Positions 16,851 through 24,955 of a stretch of DNA of 64,000 nt are shown here, piece by piece. The DNA comes from an uncultured Sutterella sp. (GTDB lineage Bacteria; Pseudomonadota; Gammaproteobacteria; Burkholderiales; Burkholderiaceae_F), in NCBI GenBank assembly GCA_905197905.1, contig CAJKAP010000001.1:310001-374000 (forward strand), written 5' to 3'. A model generated the notes under the pieces. That model had not been told where the DNA came from. It saw only the letters and a program-made list of their open reading frames with translations, and did no database searches. The first letter of the stretch is position 1, and every line of letters starts with the position of its first letter. The position numbers were made by a program, and so were the translations under genes.

Positions 16851-16916
16851 TTCTTTACCGCCGGATCCTCTCCGGTCTCTCTCTTAGTGCGAGGAGCACT
16901 ACTCAACGGTAAAGAG
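16851..16916 (+). ncRNA. Candidate structured leader RNA of metQ: three-way junction with complementary loops
   Basis: P1: UCUUUACCG (16852-16860) with CGGUAAAGA (16907-16915), extendable by one G-U pair. P2: CCGGA-UCCUC-UCCGG (16861-16875). P3: AGUGC-GAGGA-GCACU (16886-16900). The two five-base hairpin loops UCCUC and GAGGA are perfectly complementary, allowing a kissing contact. It lies 82 bases before the metQ ATG. It matches none of the SAM riboswitch layouts I know, so it is a predicted, unnamed element. Confidence 0.5.
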
Positions 16917-16997
16917 GTAACTGAGCAAGAGTGTCTTTTCAGAAAACTTATCCCTTTTTTCCCTTAAGTAAAAAAATTCAAAGTAAAGGAATACATC

Positions 16998-17831
16998 ATG
17001 CAGTTGAAGAAATGGTCCTCTCTTTTTGTTGCCGCAGGTTTGGCTGTGGCTTTGGTTGGTTGCGGTGAAGATAAGAAAGAAGCTGCCGCTCCGGCTCCTG
17101 CTGCTAAGGCTGAAGCCACGACGATCGTGGTGGGTGCTTCCCCTGTGCCGCACGCTGATATTTTGAAGTTTGTTCAGCCCGCTCTTGAAAAAGAAGGCGT
17201 CAATTTGAAGATTGTTGAATTTAGCGACTACATCAAGCCGAACCTCTCCTTGGCTGACAAGGAATTGGACGCTAACTTCTTCCAGCACAAGCCCTATTTG
17301 GACGAATTCGCTAAGGCTCGTGGTTTGAAGTTGGCTGTGTTGGCTAGCGTTCACTTGGAACCGATGGGCGTTTACTCCACCAAGGTGAAGAACGTCAACG
17401 ATTTGAAGGAAGGCGCCAAGGTCGCTATTCCTAATGACCCGACCAACGGTGGCCGCGCTTTGAAGGTGTTGGAAACGGCTGGTTTGATCAAGGTGAAGCC
17501 TGAAGCTGGCGTGCTCGCTACGGTGGCTGACGTCATTGACAACCCCAAGAAGTTGCAGTTTGCTGAAATCGAAGCTGCTCAGCTCCCGCGCGCTTTGCCG
17601 GACGTTGACGCTGCCGTGATCAACTCCAACTTCGCTCTCGGCGCTAACTTGAACCCGACCAAGGACGCTATCGCTGTTGAAAGCAAGGATTCTCCTTACG
17701 CCAACATCGTCGTGGTCCGTGAAGGCGACAACCGCGAAGCGCTTCAGAAGTTGAAGGCCGCTTTGACGACCGAAGACGTCAAGAAGTTCTTGGAAACCCA
17801 GTACAAGGGTGCTGTTCTTCCGGCTTTCTAA
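16998..17831 (+). CDS. metQ: D-methionine/MetQ-family substrate-binding lipoprotein
   Basis: 277-residue lipoprotein of the NlpA/MetQ family. The signal ends at LVGC (Cys22), followed by an Ala/Pro/Lys linker and the binding domain: VGASPVPHADILKFVQPALE, DYIKPNLSLADKELDANFFQ, KVAIPNDPTNGGRALKVLE and AAVINSNFALGANLNP. These are the core blocks of methionine-binding MetQ. The metN ATPase and metI permease genes that usually accompany it are absent on both sides, so it either serves a transporter encoded elsewhere or has another role. A possible structured leader precedes it and a strong terminator follows, indicating a single-gene unit. Confidence 0.9.
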   Translation: MQLKKWSSLFVAAGLAVALVGCGEDKKEAAAPAPAAKAEATTIVVGASPVPHADILKFVQPALEKEGVNLKIVEFSDYIKPNLSLADKELDANFFQHKPYLDEFAKARGLKLAVLASVHLEPMGVYSTKVKNVNDLKEGAKVAIPNDPTNGGRALKVLETAGLIKVKPEAGVLATVADVIDNPKKLQFAEIEAAQLPRALPDVDAAVINSNFALGANLNPTKDAIAVESKDSPYANIVVVREGDNREALQKLKAALTTEDVKKFLETQYKGAVLPAF

Positions 17832-17871
17832 TCTAGCAGAGAAGAACGCTCACTTCCGAGCATAGATCATC

Positions 17872-17943
17872 AACAGCCCGCTTTTTCTTCCAGGTCTCGT
17901 CATTGGAGAACTGACTAAGAAAGAGCGGGCTGTTTCCTTTTTG
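17872..17943 (+). terminator. Rho-independent terminator after metQ
   Basis: An 18-base stem with one G-T pair (17872-17889 with 17917-17934) topped by a 27-base loop and followed by TCCTTTTT. Confidence 0.9.
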
Positions 17944-18222
17944 TTGGTCGGAAATCGAGCTCATGTTATTTTGCGTATAGAAAAAAAGTAGTGACAAGGA
18001 AGGAAAAGCTTCCGGAGGTCGCTCTACACAAAGGTTTGACGGTGTTGAGCTTGAGGAAAAGGAAGTCAAAAAAACGAGAAAAGAAGTATTTTTCAGATAA
18101 CTATAGGATTTCGTTACATTGAAGGCGCGATTTTCGCCTCTTAATATCGCCTTCGCGCTTTGCCTACTCTAGAGAGTGATTCTCATTTTTAGTAGAATAA
18201 ACCTATCAAAAATTAGGTACTC
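17944..18222. other. Control region upstream of copA
   Basis: About 280 bases with no convincing gene. GAAGGCG (18121-18127) can pair with CGCCTTC (18148-18154). A GATTCTCATTTTT tract (around 18178-18190) has a counterpart upstream of the MerR-type gene near 36721. I see no clear CueR-type dyad. Confidence 0.4.
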
Positions 18223-18232
18223 ATGAAATCCT

Positions 18233-20794
18233 ATGCAGAAATGCGAACTTAATGTGACCGGGATGAGCTGCTCGGCATGCTCCTCTCGCGTAGAAAAAGT
18301 CGTCCGTCAATTGTCCGGAGTGGGACAGGCGGACGTGAATCTTTTAAAGAACACCCTTACTCTCTCGTACGATGAAGGCGTGCTCACCCTTCCTGAAGTG
18401 AAAAAAGCGGTGGAAGAGGCGGGCTATGGGTTGGTGATCCCAGAGAGCGGGGAGAAGAAAGCCTCTGCCCGCGCGAGTGCTAGTGCTGCGGAAGAAAACG
18501 CTGACCTCGCGCTTGAAAAAGAGCGCCGTGGCTTGATGATTGCCTTTGGGTTCTTAGCCGTGTTGTGCTACCTCTCGATGGGCGGCATGATGGGGCTTCC
18601 CTTGCCTTCTTTCCTTGATGGAGTGAGAGGGGCAACCTCAAACGCACTAGCGCAACTTCTTCTCTTAATCCCGATTCTCTTTATTCGTCGTATCACGTTT
18701 ATTCGTGGGTTTAAGTCGCTCTGGCATCGTGCGCCGACGATGGATGCACTCGTTGCGATTGGCGCGGGCGCTTCGCTCGTTTACGGCATCTGGTCGCTCT
18801 TTATGATGAATCTTGCGAGCGCAGATGGGCAGACGATGACGGTGCACCACTACGCGCATGGGCTCTACTTCGAAGGTGCTGGGATGATCGTCACGCTAGT
18901 GGCGCTTGGCAAATACTTTGAAGCCCGTGCTAAGAAGCGCACCACCGAAGCGATGACTGCGCTGATGGCTCTGGCGCCGCAACGCGCCGCCGTCCTTCGT
19001 GATGGCAAAGAAGTGAGCGTTGCGCTCGAAGACGTGCGCACTGGTGAGAGCGTTGTTGTCAAAACGGGCGAAGTGATCCCAGTTGACGGCATTGTGCTCG
19101 AAGGGATGGCAAGCATTAACGAAGCCACAATCACGGGCGAAAGCGTCCCTGTGCAAAAAGGGGTGGATGACACCGTGATTGGGGCCACGCACTTGGAAGC
19201 TGGACGCATCGTGATGCGCGCCACGCGTGTGGGCGACGATACGGTGTTGGCCCAGATCATTCGCATGGTGGACGAAGCGACAAGCTCAAAAGCTCCCGTG
19301 GCGCGTCTTGCAGACCGTGTGAGTGGCGTCTTTGTCCCAGTGGTGATTGTGATTGCTATTGTGACGGCCTTAGTGTGGTTGGCGCTAGGCAAAGACGTGG
19401 AATTTGCGCTCTCGTGTGCGATTGCCGTCTTGGTGATTTCCTGCCCTTGCGCCTTGGGTCTTGCCACGCCAACGGCGGTGATGGTGGGTACTGGCGTGGG
19501 CGCCAAGCATGGGCTTCTTTTTAAGTCCGCGGAAGCGCTTGAGCGCCTCTCCTCAATTAAAACCGTGGTGATGGATAAGACGGGCACCTTGACCGTTGGG
19601 GAACCTTCGGTCGTGCGTGTGGTCTCTGCGATTCCGAAGCTTGAAACGGTCGTCTTGATGGTTGCTGTGGCGCTTGAAAACTTGTCCGAACACCCCCTCG
19701 CGCGCGCTGTGATGCGTGAGGCGAAAGCGAAGAATATTCCGATTCAAAAGGCAGAAGACTTCACGCAGTATCCTGGTGAAGGCATTAGCGCAAGAGTTGC
19801 AGGAAGCCTTTGCGTGGCAGGGAATTTGGCTTTGATGAAGCGCTTAGAATTACCTGTTCCCGAAGCTCTTCAGGCGCAAGCCGATATTGCGCACCAAGAA
19901 GGTGCCACCGCGCTCTTTATTGCCTCGAACGCCAAAGTGACGGGCTTTATTGCGGTGCGAGACGAATTAAAGCCGGATTCTGCTGCTGCGATTGCTGCGA
20001 TGCACCGCTTGGGTCTACGCACAGTGATGCTCACTGGTGACAACCCCTTGACGGCTAAGGCTCTTGCTCGCGAAGCGGGGATCGATGAAAAAGACGTGAT
20101 CGCTGGGGTGAAGCCCAACGAAAAAGCCGCTCACATTGATCGCATCCGCGCAGAAGGTGCCGTGGCCATGGTGGGCGACGGGGTGAACGACGCGCCTGCG
20201 CTTGCGCTCGCCGATGTGGGCTTAGCCATTGGTGCAGGAACAGAAGTTGCTCGTGCGTCAGCCGACGTGGTTTTGATGCGCAACTCGGTTGCGGGCGTTG
20301 CGAACGCTGTGGAACTCTCGCGCGCCACAATGCGCAACATTCGCCAGAATCTTTTCTGGGCCTTTATTTACAACACGATCGGCATTCCGATTGCCGCTGG
20401 TGTGTTCTTCCCGGTTTTTGGTTGGACGCTCAATCCGATGATTGCCGCGGCCGCCATGAGTTTAAGCTCCGTGAGCGTGGTGAGTAACGCTTTGCGGTTA
20501 CGATTCTTTAAAACGGTCGCACTCCCTGATGTCGAAGCGAGTGCCTCTGATACTCACACCTCTAATGAAGGAAATAAAATGGAAAAAGTGATTCATATTG
20601 AAGGTATGCACTGCAGCCACTGCACGAAGTCTGTGCACGATGCTCTCTCCGCACTTCCTGGCGTCTCCATGGTGATGGTGAGCCTTGAAAAGAACTGCGC
20701 TGTGGTGAGCGTGGATGATAGCATTCCTGATGAAATGCTCAAGGCTGTGGTTGACGGCGCTGGCTTTACGGTGAAGAATATCGAAGTACAGTAA
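18233..20794 (+). CDS. copA: Copper-exporting P1B-1 ATPase with an additional C-terminal HMA domain
   Basis: 853-residue inner-membrane Cu(I) exporter. The N-terminal HMA domain has GMSCSAC (Cys13, Cys16). The transport helix has CPC (404-406). Catalytic motifs are TGES, DKTGT with Asp448, the HP motif (SEHPLAR) and GDGVNDAP. Unusually, a second HMA domain with GMHCSHC (Cys794, Cys797) is fused at the C-terminus after an Asp/Ser/Thr-rich linker; it resembles a CopZ chaperone. A well-placed GAAGGA and in-frame ATG (20579) open that domain, see the separate entry. The start at 18233 has no good Shine-Dalgarno and is overlapped by a nine-codon ORF at 18223. Confidence 0.93.
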   Translation: MQKCELNVTGMSCSACSSRVEKVVRQLSGVGQADVNLLKNTLTLSYDEGVLTLPEVKKAVEEAGYGLVIPESGEKKASARASASAAEENADLALEKERRGLMIAFGFLAVLCYLSMGGMMGLPLPSFLDGVRGATSNALAQLLLLIPILFIRRITFIRGFKSLWHRAPTMDALVAIGAGASLVYGIWSLFMMNLASADGQTMTVHHYAHGLYFEGAGMIVTLVALGKYFEARAKKRTTEAMTALMALAPQRAAVLRDGKEVSVALEDVRTGESVVVKTGEVIPVDGIVLEGMASINEATITGESVPVQKGVDDTVIGATHLEAGRIVMRATRVGDDTVLAQIIRMVDEATSSKAPVARLADRVSGVFVPVVIVIAIVTALVWLALGKDVEFALSCAIAVLVISCPCALGLATPTAVMVGTGVGAKHGLLFKSAEALERLSSIKTVVMDKTGTLTVGEPSVVRVVSAIPKLETVVLMVAVALENLSEHPLARAVMREAKAKNIPIQKAEDFTQYPGEGISARVAGSLCVAGNLALMKRLELPVPEALQAQADIAHQEGATALFIASNAKVTGFIAVRDELKPDSAAAIAAMHRLGLRTVMLTGDNPLTAKALAREAGIDEKDVIAGVKPNEKAAHIDRIRAEGAVAMVGDGVNDAPALALADVGLAIGAGTEVARASADVVLMRNSVAGVANAVELSRATMRNIRQNLFWAFIYNTIGIPIAAGVFFPVFGWTLNPMIAAAAMSLSSVSVVSNALRLRFFKTVALPDVEASASDTHTSNEGNKMEKVIHIEGMHCSHCTKSVHDALSALPGVSMVMVSLEKNCAVVSVDDSIPDEMLKAVVDGAGFTVKNIEVQ
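20579..20794 (+). CDS. Possible internally started CopZ-like copper chaperone within copA
   Basis: An in-frame ATG at codon 783 of copA is preceded by GAAGGA (20568-20573), a better ribosome site than that of copA itself. It would give a free 71-residue HMA protein starting MEKVIHIEGMHCSHC, the size and metal site of CopZ copper chaperones. E. coli makes CopA(Z) from copA by frameshifting, so dual products from one copA gene are precedented. Whether this start is used is not shown by sequence. Confidence 0.45.
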   Translation: MEKVIHIEGMHCSHCTKSVHDALSALPGVSMVMVSLEKNCAVVSVDDSIPDEMLKAVVDGAGFTVKNIEVQ

Positions 20795-20818
20795 TTTCTC
20801 AGCACAAGGAGACTACGA

Positions 20819-22609
20819 GTGGGAACCTTTTTAACTTGGTTTCGATCGTCGATTATTCGCCGATTCTTTATCGTCTTTTTTGGCATTGTCGTTGCCGTAG
20901 CACTCGTAGCCATTCCGGCGATCACGCTCACGAGCTCGATGTCGAGCTCCGGGGGCGCGATCAACGTTTCGGGCAGTATGCGTATGCAGAGCTATAAGCT
21001 CGCGATGGCGGTCCTTAATCCTTATCAGGATGATGAGGTGCGTCAGCGAAATACCATCACTGCCCTTAATGTTTTTGGCGAAAAGTTGGATGACCCTTCG
21101 CTCGCCGATGCGATGTCGATGGATCCAGAAGATCCCATTCGCCAACACTATACGATTTTGCACGAGCGCTTTAATAAAGAAATCAAACCCTTAGCGCTCG
21201 CGAGTCTTCAAGAAGATGAAGCGCGCCGTAAGTTTGTGCAGGCCATTCCTAGCTTTGTTGAAGACGTCAATATTTACGTCAAAGTCCTCGAAGAGTCGCT
21301 TAATACGCGTCTTTTGGTCTTAAAGTGGCTTTTAATCGGGATTTTGATTGGTTCTTTGATTCTCACCTACGGCATGCTCCTCGTGATGAAGCGCCGTATT
21401 TTCTCCCCGCTCCTTGAGATTGGTGGTGTGGCAAGCGCTGTGCGTCAGGGGAACCTCACCGTGCGCGCAAAAGTCCTCGAAAACGATGAAATTGGTCGCT
21501 TAGCCTCGGGCTTTAACTACATGCTTGATGAGCTCTCGCACCTTTACGGCAACTTAGAGGCCGAGGTGGCGAGAAAGACGCTTGACCTTAACCGCCGTAA
21601 CCAAGGCTTAGAATTGATTGGTCGCATCGCGGAGCAAGTGAATTTCGACGAAGGGCGAAATGAAAAGCTTCTCGGGACCATCATGGACGAGATTGCCAAG
21701 ATGACGGAAGCAAAGAGCTGTGCCCTTTTTGCGGGCGAAAGAGGAGCGCCCTATATGCTGGCTCACTCAAGCGCCTGGGAAGACGATGATGAAGCGCTCG
21801 CAACGCGCTTTGCTGCCGGAACGCACGAGGGGATGGCAGGGGAACTCATGGCCAACTTCGCTGGCATGACGCCAGAAGGCTGGCAGGTTGACCTCTTAAA
21901 AGCGTTCTCGCAAACATTGGGACGCGCGATGGAGCGCGCTACGCGCCAGATTGATGATCGCCGCTTAGCCGTCCTTGAAGAGCGCTCAACGATTGCTCGC
22001 GAATTGCATGACTCCATTGCGCAGTCGCTTTCCTTTGCGCGTATTCAGCTCCACCGCTTGAAGCTCTTTATTGAACGCAAAGCGGACCATGAAACCGTGC
22101 TAAAGACGGTGGGCGAATTAAATGAAGGGTTGACTGGCGCCTACGCACAGTTGCGTGAAGTGCTCACCGCGTTCCGACTCCAAATTGGTGGCTCGGGGCT
22201 CGCTGGAGCGCTTGAAACCTCGATTGATGAATTCCGTAATCGTACGGGGATCCCAGTGGCCTTTTCTTGTCAGTTGCTCGGATTTGAACTCTCGCCCAAT
22301 GGTCAGGTACACTTGGTAAGCATTGTGCGAGAAGGGCTTTCCAACATTGAAAAGCACGCTCAGGCGAGTCACGTGACGGTGAGCCTTGAGCGTAAGGCGG
22401 GAGAGAATGGGGCGAGTAGCGCCATGGTGCTCACGATTGAAGACGATGGGATTGGGTTACCAGATTCGCCACAAAAAGCGAACCACTATGGGCTCACCAT
22501 CATGAATGAGCGCGCCCAGGCGATTGGAGGGGAACTCACGCTCGCTCGCCGAGAGGATACTTCTGGGACGCGCTTGACGCTCAGAATTCCTGAAAAAGAG
22601 GCAAACTAA
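20819..22609 (+). CDS. narX: Nitrate/nitrite sensor histidine kinase
   Basis: 596-residue membrane kinase from a GTG at 20819 with AAGGAG upstream. The first membrane helix is about 14-36. The periplasmic nitrate-binding P-box (GGAINVSGSMRMQSYKLA, about 45-62) is characteristic of NarX/NarQ. The second helix is about 166-185, followed by HAMP, a GAF-like region, the HisKA_3 phospho-site in STIARELHDSIAQSLS (near 400) and an HATPase with DDGIGLPD. It lies 65 bases before the response regulator, forming narXL. The facing nap operon is a likely target. Confidence 0.94.
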   Translation: MGTFLTWFRSSIIRRFFIVFFGIVVAVALVAIPAITLTSSMSSSGGAINVSGSMRMQSYKLAMAVLNPYQDDEVRQRNTITALNVFGEKLDDPSLADAMSMDPEDPIRQHYTILHERFNKEIKPLALASLQEDEARRKFVQAIPSFVEDVNIYVKVLEESLNTRLLVLKWLLIGILIGSLILTYGMLLVMKRRIFSPLLEIGGVASAVRQGNLTVRAKVLENDEIGRLASGFNYMLDELSHLYGNLEAEVARKTLDLNRRNQGLELIGRIAEQVNFDEGRNEKLLGTIMDEIAKMTEAKSCALFAGERGAPYMLAHSSAWEDDDEALATRFAAGTHEGMAGELMANFAGMTPEGWQVDLLKAFSQTLGRAMERATRQIDDRRLAVLEERSTIARELHDSIAQSLSFARIQLHRLKLFIERKADHETVLKTVGELNEGLTGAYAQLREVLTAFRLQIGGSGLAGALETSIDEFRNRTGIPVAFSCQLLGFELSPNGQVHLVSIVREGLSNIEKHAQASHVTVSLERKAGENGASSAMVLTIEDDGIGLPDSPQKANHYGLTIMNERAQAIGGELTLARREDTSGTRLTLRIPEKEAN

Positions 22610-22674
22610 TGCCACTTTAAGGCTGAAATCGCTACAATTCACTTAACAACCAATTTTTTTAGGCACTCAAGGTC

Positions 22675-23352
22675 ATGACTTTAAAAGACAAACATACCGT
22701 TGTGGTGATTGATGATCACCCCCTTTTCCGTCGTGGAGTCCGCGAACTCCTTGATATGGAACCCTCTATTGAAGTAGTGGGTGAGGCTGGCACGCGCGAA
22801 CAAGCGCTTGAGATGGTGCGTAAATTTGAACCAGACTTGACTGTGCTTGACTTAAACATTAAGGGCACCTCGGGGCTCGAAATTCTCTCGACCTTAAAGG
22901 ATGAGGACCCCAGCCGCCGTATCGTCATTTTGACGGTGAGTGACTCGGGCGACGACGTCACCGCTTGCATTCAGGCGGGTGCTGACGGCTACCTCTTAAA
23001 GGACAGTGAACCAGAAGAATTCTTGGGGAATATTCGTCAGACGCTCGAAGGGCGTTTGATTGTGGACCCCTCGATGATGATTTATTTGCGCGAAAGTTTG
23101 CGCAACAAGGCGAACCCCGCCAACGCAGATGCCCCGAAGATTACGGGTCGCGAAGCCGATGTGCTAGAGCTGATCGCTCAGGGCTTCACCAATAAGATGA
23201 TTGCACGCGAATTGAATATTTCGGACGGTACCGTGAAGGGGCACGTCAAGCATCTTCTGAATAAGCTTGGTTTCCGTAGCCGCGTGGAAGCTGCGGTCTG
23301 GGCCACACAAAATGGCTTTAAGCGTGAAGATTGGGTTTCGGACGAAGCCTAA
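22675..23352 (+). CDS. narL: Nitrate/nitrite response regulator
   Basis: 225 residues: receiver domain with IDDHPLFRRGVRELL, phospho-Asp in LTVLDLNIKG (near 60), Lys in GYLLKDSE (near 110), then a LuxR/NarL-type HTH (ITGREADVLELIAQG, NISDGTVKGHVKHLLNKL). It is paired with the kinase gene immediately upstream and co-oriented. By homology phospho-NarL binds TACYYMT heptamers at respiratory promoters; the nap operon downstream on the other strand is a plausible target. A terminator follows. Confidence 0.93.
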   Translation: MTLKDKHTVVVIDDHPLFRRGVRELLDMEPSIEVVGEAGTREQALEMVRKFEPDLTVLDLNIKGTSGLEILSTLKDEDPSRRIVILTVSDSGDDVTACIQAGADGYLLKDSEPEEFLGNIRQTLEGRLIVDPSMMIYLRESLRNKANPANADAPKITGREADVLELIAQGFTNKMIARELNISDGTVKGHVKHLLNKLGFRSRVEAAVWATQNGFKREDWVSDEA

Positions 23353-23377
23353 AAAAGATTTTTCACAAAAAGACACG

Positions 23378-23408
23378 AACGGGAACCTTAAAACGGTTCC
23401 CGTTTTTT
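23378..23408 (+). terminator. Rho-independent terminator after narXL
   Basis: Perfect 10-base stem AACGGGAACC (23378-23387) / GGTTCCCGTT (23395-23404) continued by a T-run. Confidence 0.95.
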
Positions 23409-23679
23409 CAACCTTAAGCGTCTCGTCAGTTTCGTGAGTTAATCTAAAGCCATAGAGTGAATGCAGGCATTCACAACCTCCTAAACAGAAACACCGATAA
23501 ATGTGTTGGGGCACATGGTGCGGAAAGGCTAGGAGAGACAGGCTCAAAGCGCAACGCGATTCTTTCTTCTCCTTGGGACGCTTGCGCTGAGGTTTGGAAG
23601 CTTTAACAGAGCATCTCGCAGAGGCGAAGGAAGTGAGTTTTGGGATCCTTCCTTCAGAAAAGTCTCTAGCGACAAAAAA
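23409..23679. other. Gap between narXL and nap terminators, no gene seen
   Basis: 270 bases between two terminators. It contains a small hairpin (GAATGC/GCATTC, around 23458-23473) and GC-rich patches but no protein-like ORF. It could hold a small RNA; I cannot name one. Confidence 0.35.
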
Positions 23680-23718
23680 AGGTCAAGACGATTTTTTCGT
23701 GCTTGACCTCTTTTTTTT
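23680..23718. terminator. Bidirectional terminator after napB
   Basis: AGGTCAAG (23680-23687) pairs with CTTGACCT (23702-23709), flanked by a run of A on the left and T on the right, so it can end transcripts from both sides, chiefly the minus-strand nap operon. Confidence 0.85.
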
Positions 23719-23753
23719 GCCCATCGCGGGCACTGATGTGTTTTCCTAGAAGA

Positions 23754-24008
23754 TTACTTCTTCGTGTGGCACATCAAGCAGTTGAAGCGTTCACCAGCGA
23801 GTTCACCATCTTTCTGATGGGACTGCGGGATCTGAGTCTTCTGACCCGGGGTCGTGGTGGCTAACTGATGGCACATACGGCAGGGGTTGTTGCCTTCGGT
23901 GATCTTGTAGTCATCGATCGGGTGCGGAATCTGCGGCGGGTTGGCCTGAGCCACTGCCATCACAGAGAAAAGGGCGACGGACGAGAGAATTTTCGTGTAG
24001 ACATTCAT
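23754..24008 (-). CDS. napB: Short NapB-like diheme cytochrome c
   Basis: 84-residue secreted protein with a cleavable signal (about 1-22, ending AQA) and two CxxCH haem sites (CRMCH and CLMCH). The elements NPPQIPHPIDDYKI and IPQSH, and the C-terminal LAGERFNCLMCHTKK, follow the NapB pattern (IPH...CxxCH...SH...CxxCH). It is much shorter than typical NapB (about 150), chiefly at the N-terminus. It would pass electrons to NapA in the periplasm. It is last in the nap operon, 14 bases after napH, with AAGGAG before the start. Confidence 0.85.
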   Translation of the reverse strand: MNVYTKILSSVALFSVMAVAQANPPQIPHPIDDYKITEGNNPCRMCHQLATTTPGQKTQIPQSHQKDGELAGERFNCLMCHTKK

Positions 24009-24022
24009 GGTAATCTCCTTGA

Positions 24023-24949
24023 TTATTTCTTGATGTCAGAAGAGTTGCGTATGTAATCCGCAATGTTGAATTTCAGCGATTCTTCGGGACAGACACTGAT
24101 ACAGCGACCACATTGAATGCAGTCACCTACAGGGATCGTGCCTGTTTTTGAGAGCTGATTAAATTTGATTATTTGCGGTTCGGGGCACACACGGAGACAA
24201 TCCCCACAATGGGTACAGGTATTGTCTTCAAACGTGATTTTAATACATGGTTTGCGATTTAGTCGAGTGAGGAGTCCCCAAAACGCGCCAAGCGGGCAGA
24301 GGTGACCACACCAGGCGTGCTTAGCAATCGCAAGATCCAGTGAAAATATCGTCAAAGCGACAGCGGCCGCCCAAAGCCCAGTGCCGAAAATCACGTCTCT
24401 CCAAAGGAGAGCCTGCGGACTTACCACTTCAAAGGCAGCAGTGCCTGTGAGTGCGCTCACCACCAACGTTGCTCCCGCAAAAAGGTAACGAAGTCTTTCA
24501 TCAAAGCGAATCCAGTCAGCTTTGAGCCCCAATTTGCGACGAAGCGCGGCCGCGAGGTCCGTGACAAGATTCATCGGGCAGATCCAACCGCAAAAGATGC
24601 GAGAACCCAAAAAGACGTAAACACTGATCACAACGAGTGCCCCAGTGAGCGCGGTTACGGTAGGGGCGTGCCCCGCCACCCAACGCTCTAATAAGGCAAA
24701 GGGATCGGTGAGTGGAATCGCATTGAGCACGGTTGAGCCCGATAGGTCGCCGTCCAAAATAGGCACCCCTCCCACGGTCCATCCCCAACGAGCAAAGCCC
24801 GCAAAAAGGAGCAGAATGAGAAGCTGCACACTGTGGCGCAAAAGCGCCCAGCGATGCCGTGTGAGCCACTCACCCAGGGTTTGGGGTGGTGGCAGATGCC
24901 TCACAGGACGAGCTGAGGCAGTGCGTTTGGAAGAAGTTGATTCATTCAT
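24023..24949 (-). CDS. napH: Quinol dehydrogenase membrane subunit
   Basis: 308 residues. Four membrane helices, with the cytoplasmic motifs CGWICP (near 120) and CGHLCPLG (near 215) typical of NapH. Two [4Fe-4S] ferredoxin sites follow in the C-terminal part (CTHCGDCLRVCPEP and CIQCGRCISVCPEE). With NapG it oxidises quinol and sends electrons toward NapB/NapA. The start is six bases after the napG stop, with GAGG upstream. No napC is present in the window, so NapGH is the probable sole quinol route. Confidence 0.95.
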   Translation of the reverse strand: MNESTSSKRTASARPVRHLPPPQTLGEWLTRHRWALLRHSVQLLILLLFAGFARWGWTVGGVPILDGDLSGSTVLNAIPLTDPFALLERWVAGHAPTVTALTGALVVISVYVFLGSRIFCGWICPMNLVTDLAAALRRKLGLKADWIRFDERLRYLFAGATLVVSALTGTAAFEVVSPQALLWRDVIFGTGLWAAAVALTIFSLDLAIAKHAWCGHLCPLGAFWGLLTRLNRKPCIKITFEDNTCTHCGDCLRVCPEPQIIKFNQLSKTGTIPVGDCIQCGRCISVCPEESLKFNIADYIRNSSDIKK

Positions 24950-24955
24950 CTGGCA

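Noticed and set aside
16899..17354. 151-codon minus-strand frame over the metQ leader and gene
   Set aside because: Antisense to metQ and to the predicted leader RNA; composition reflects the opposite strand.
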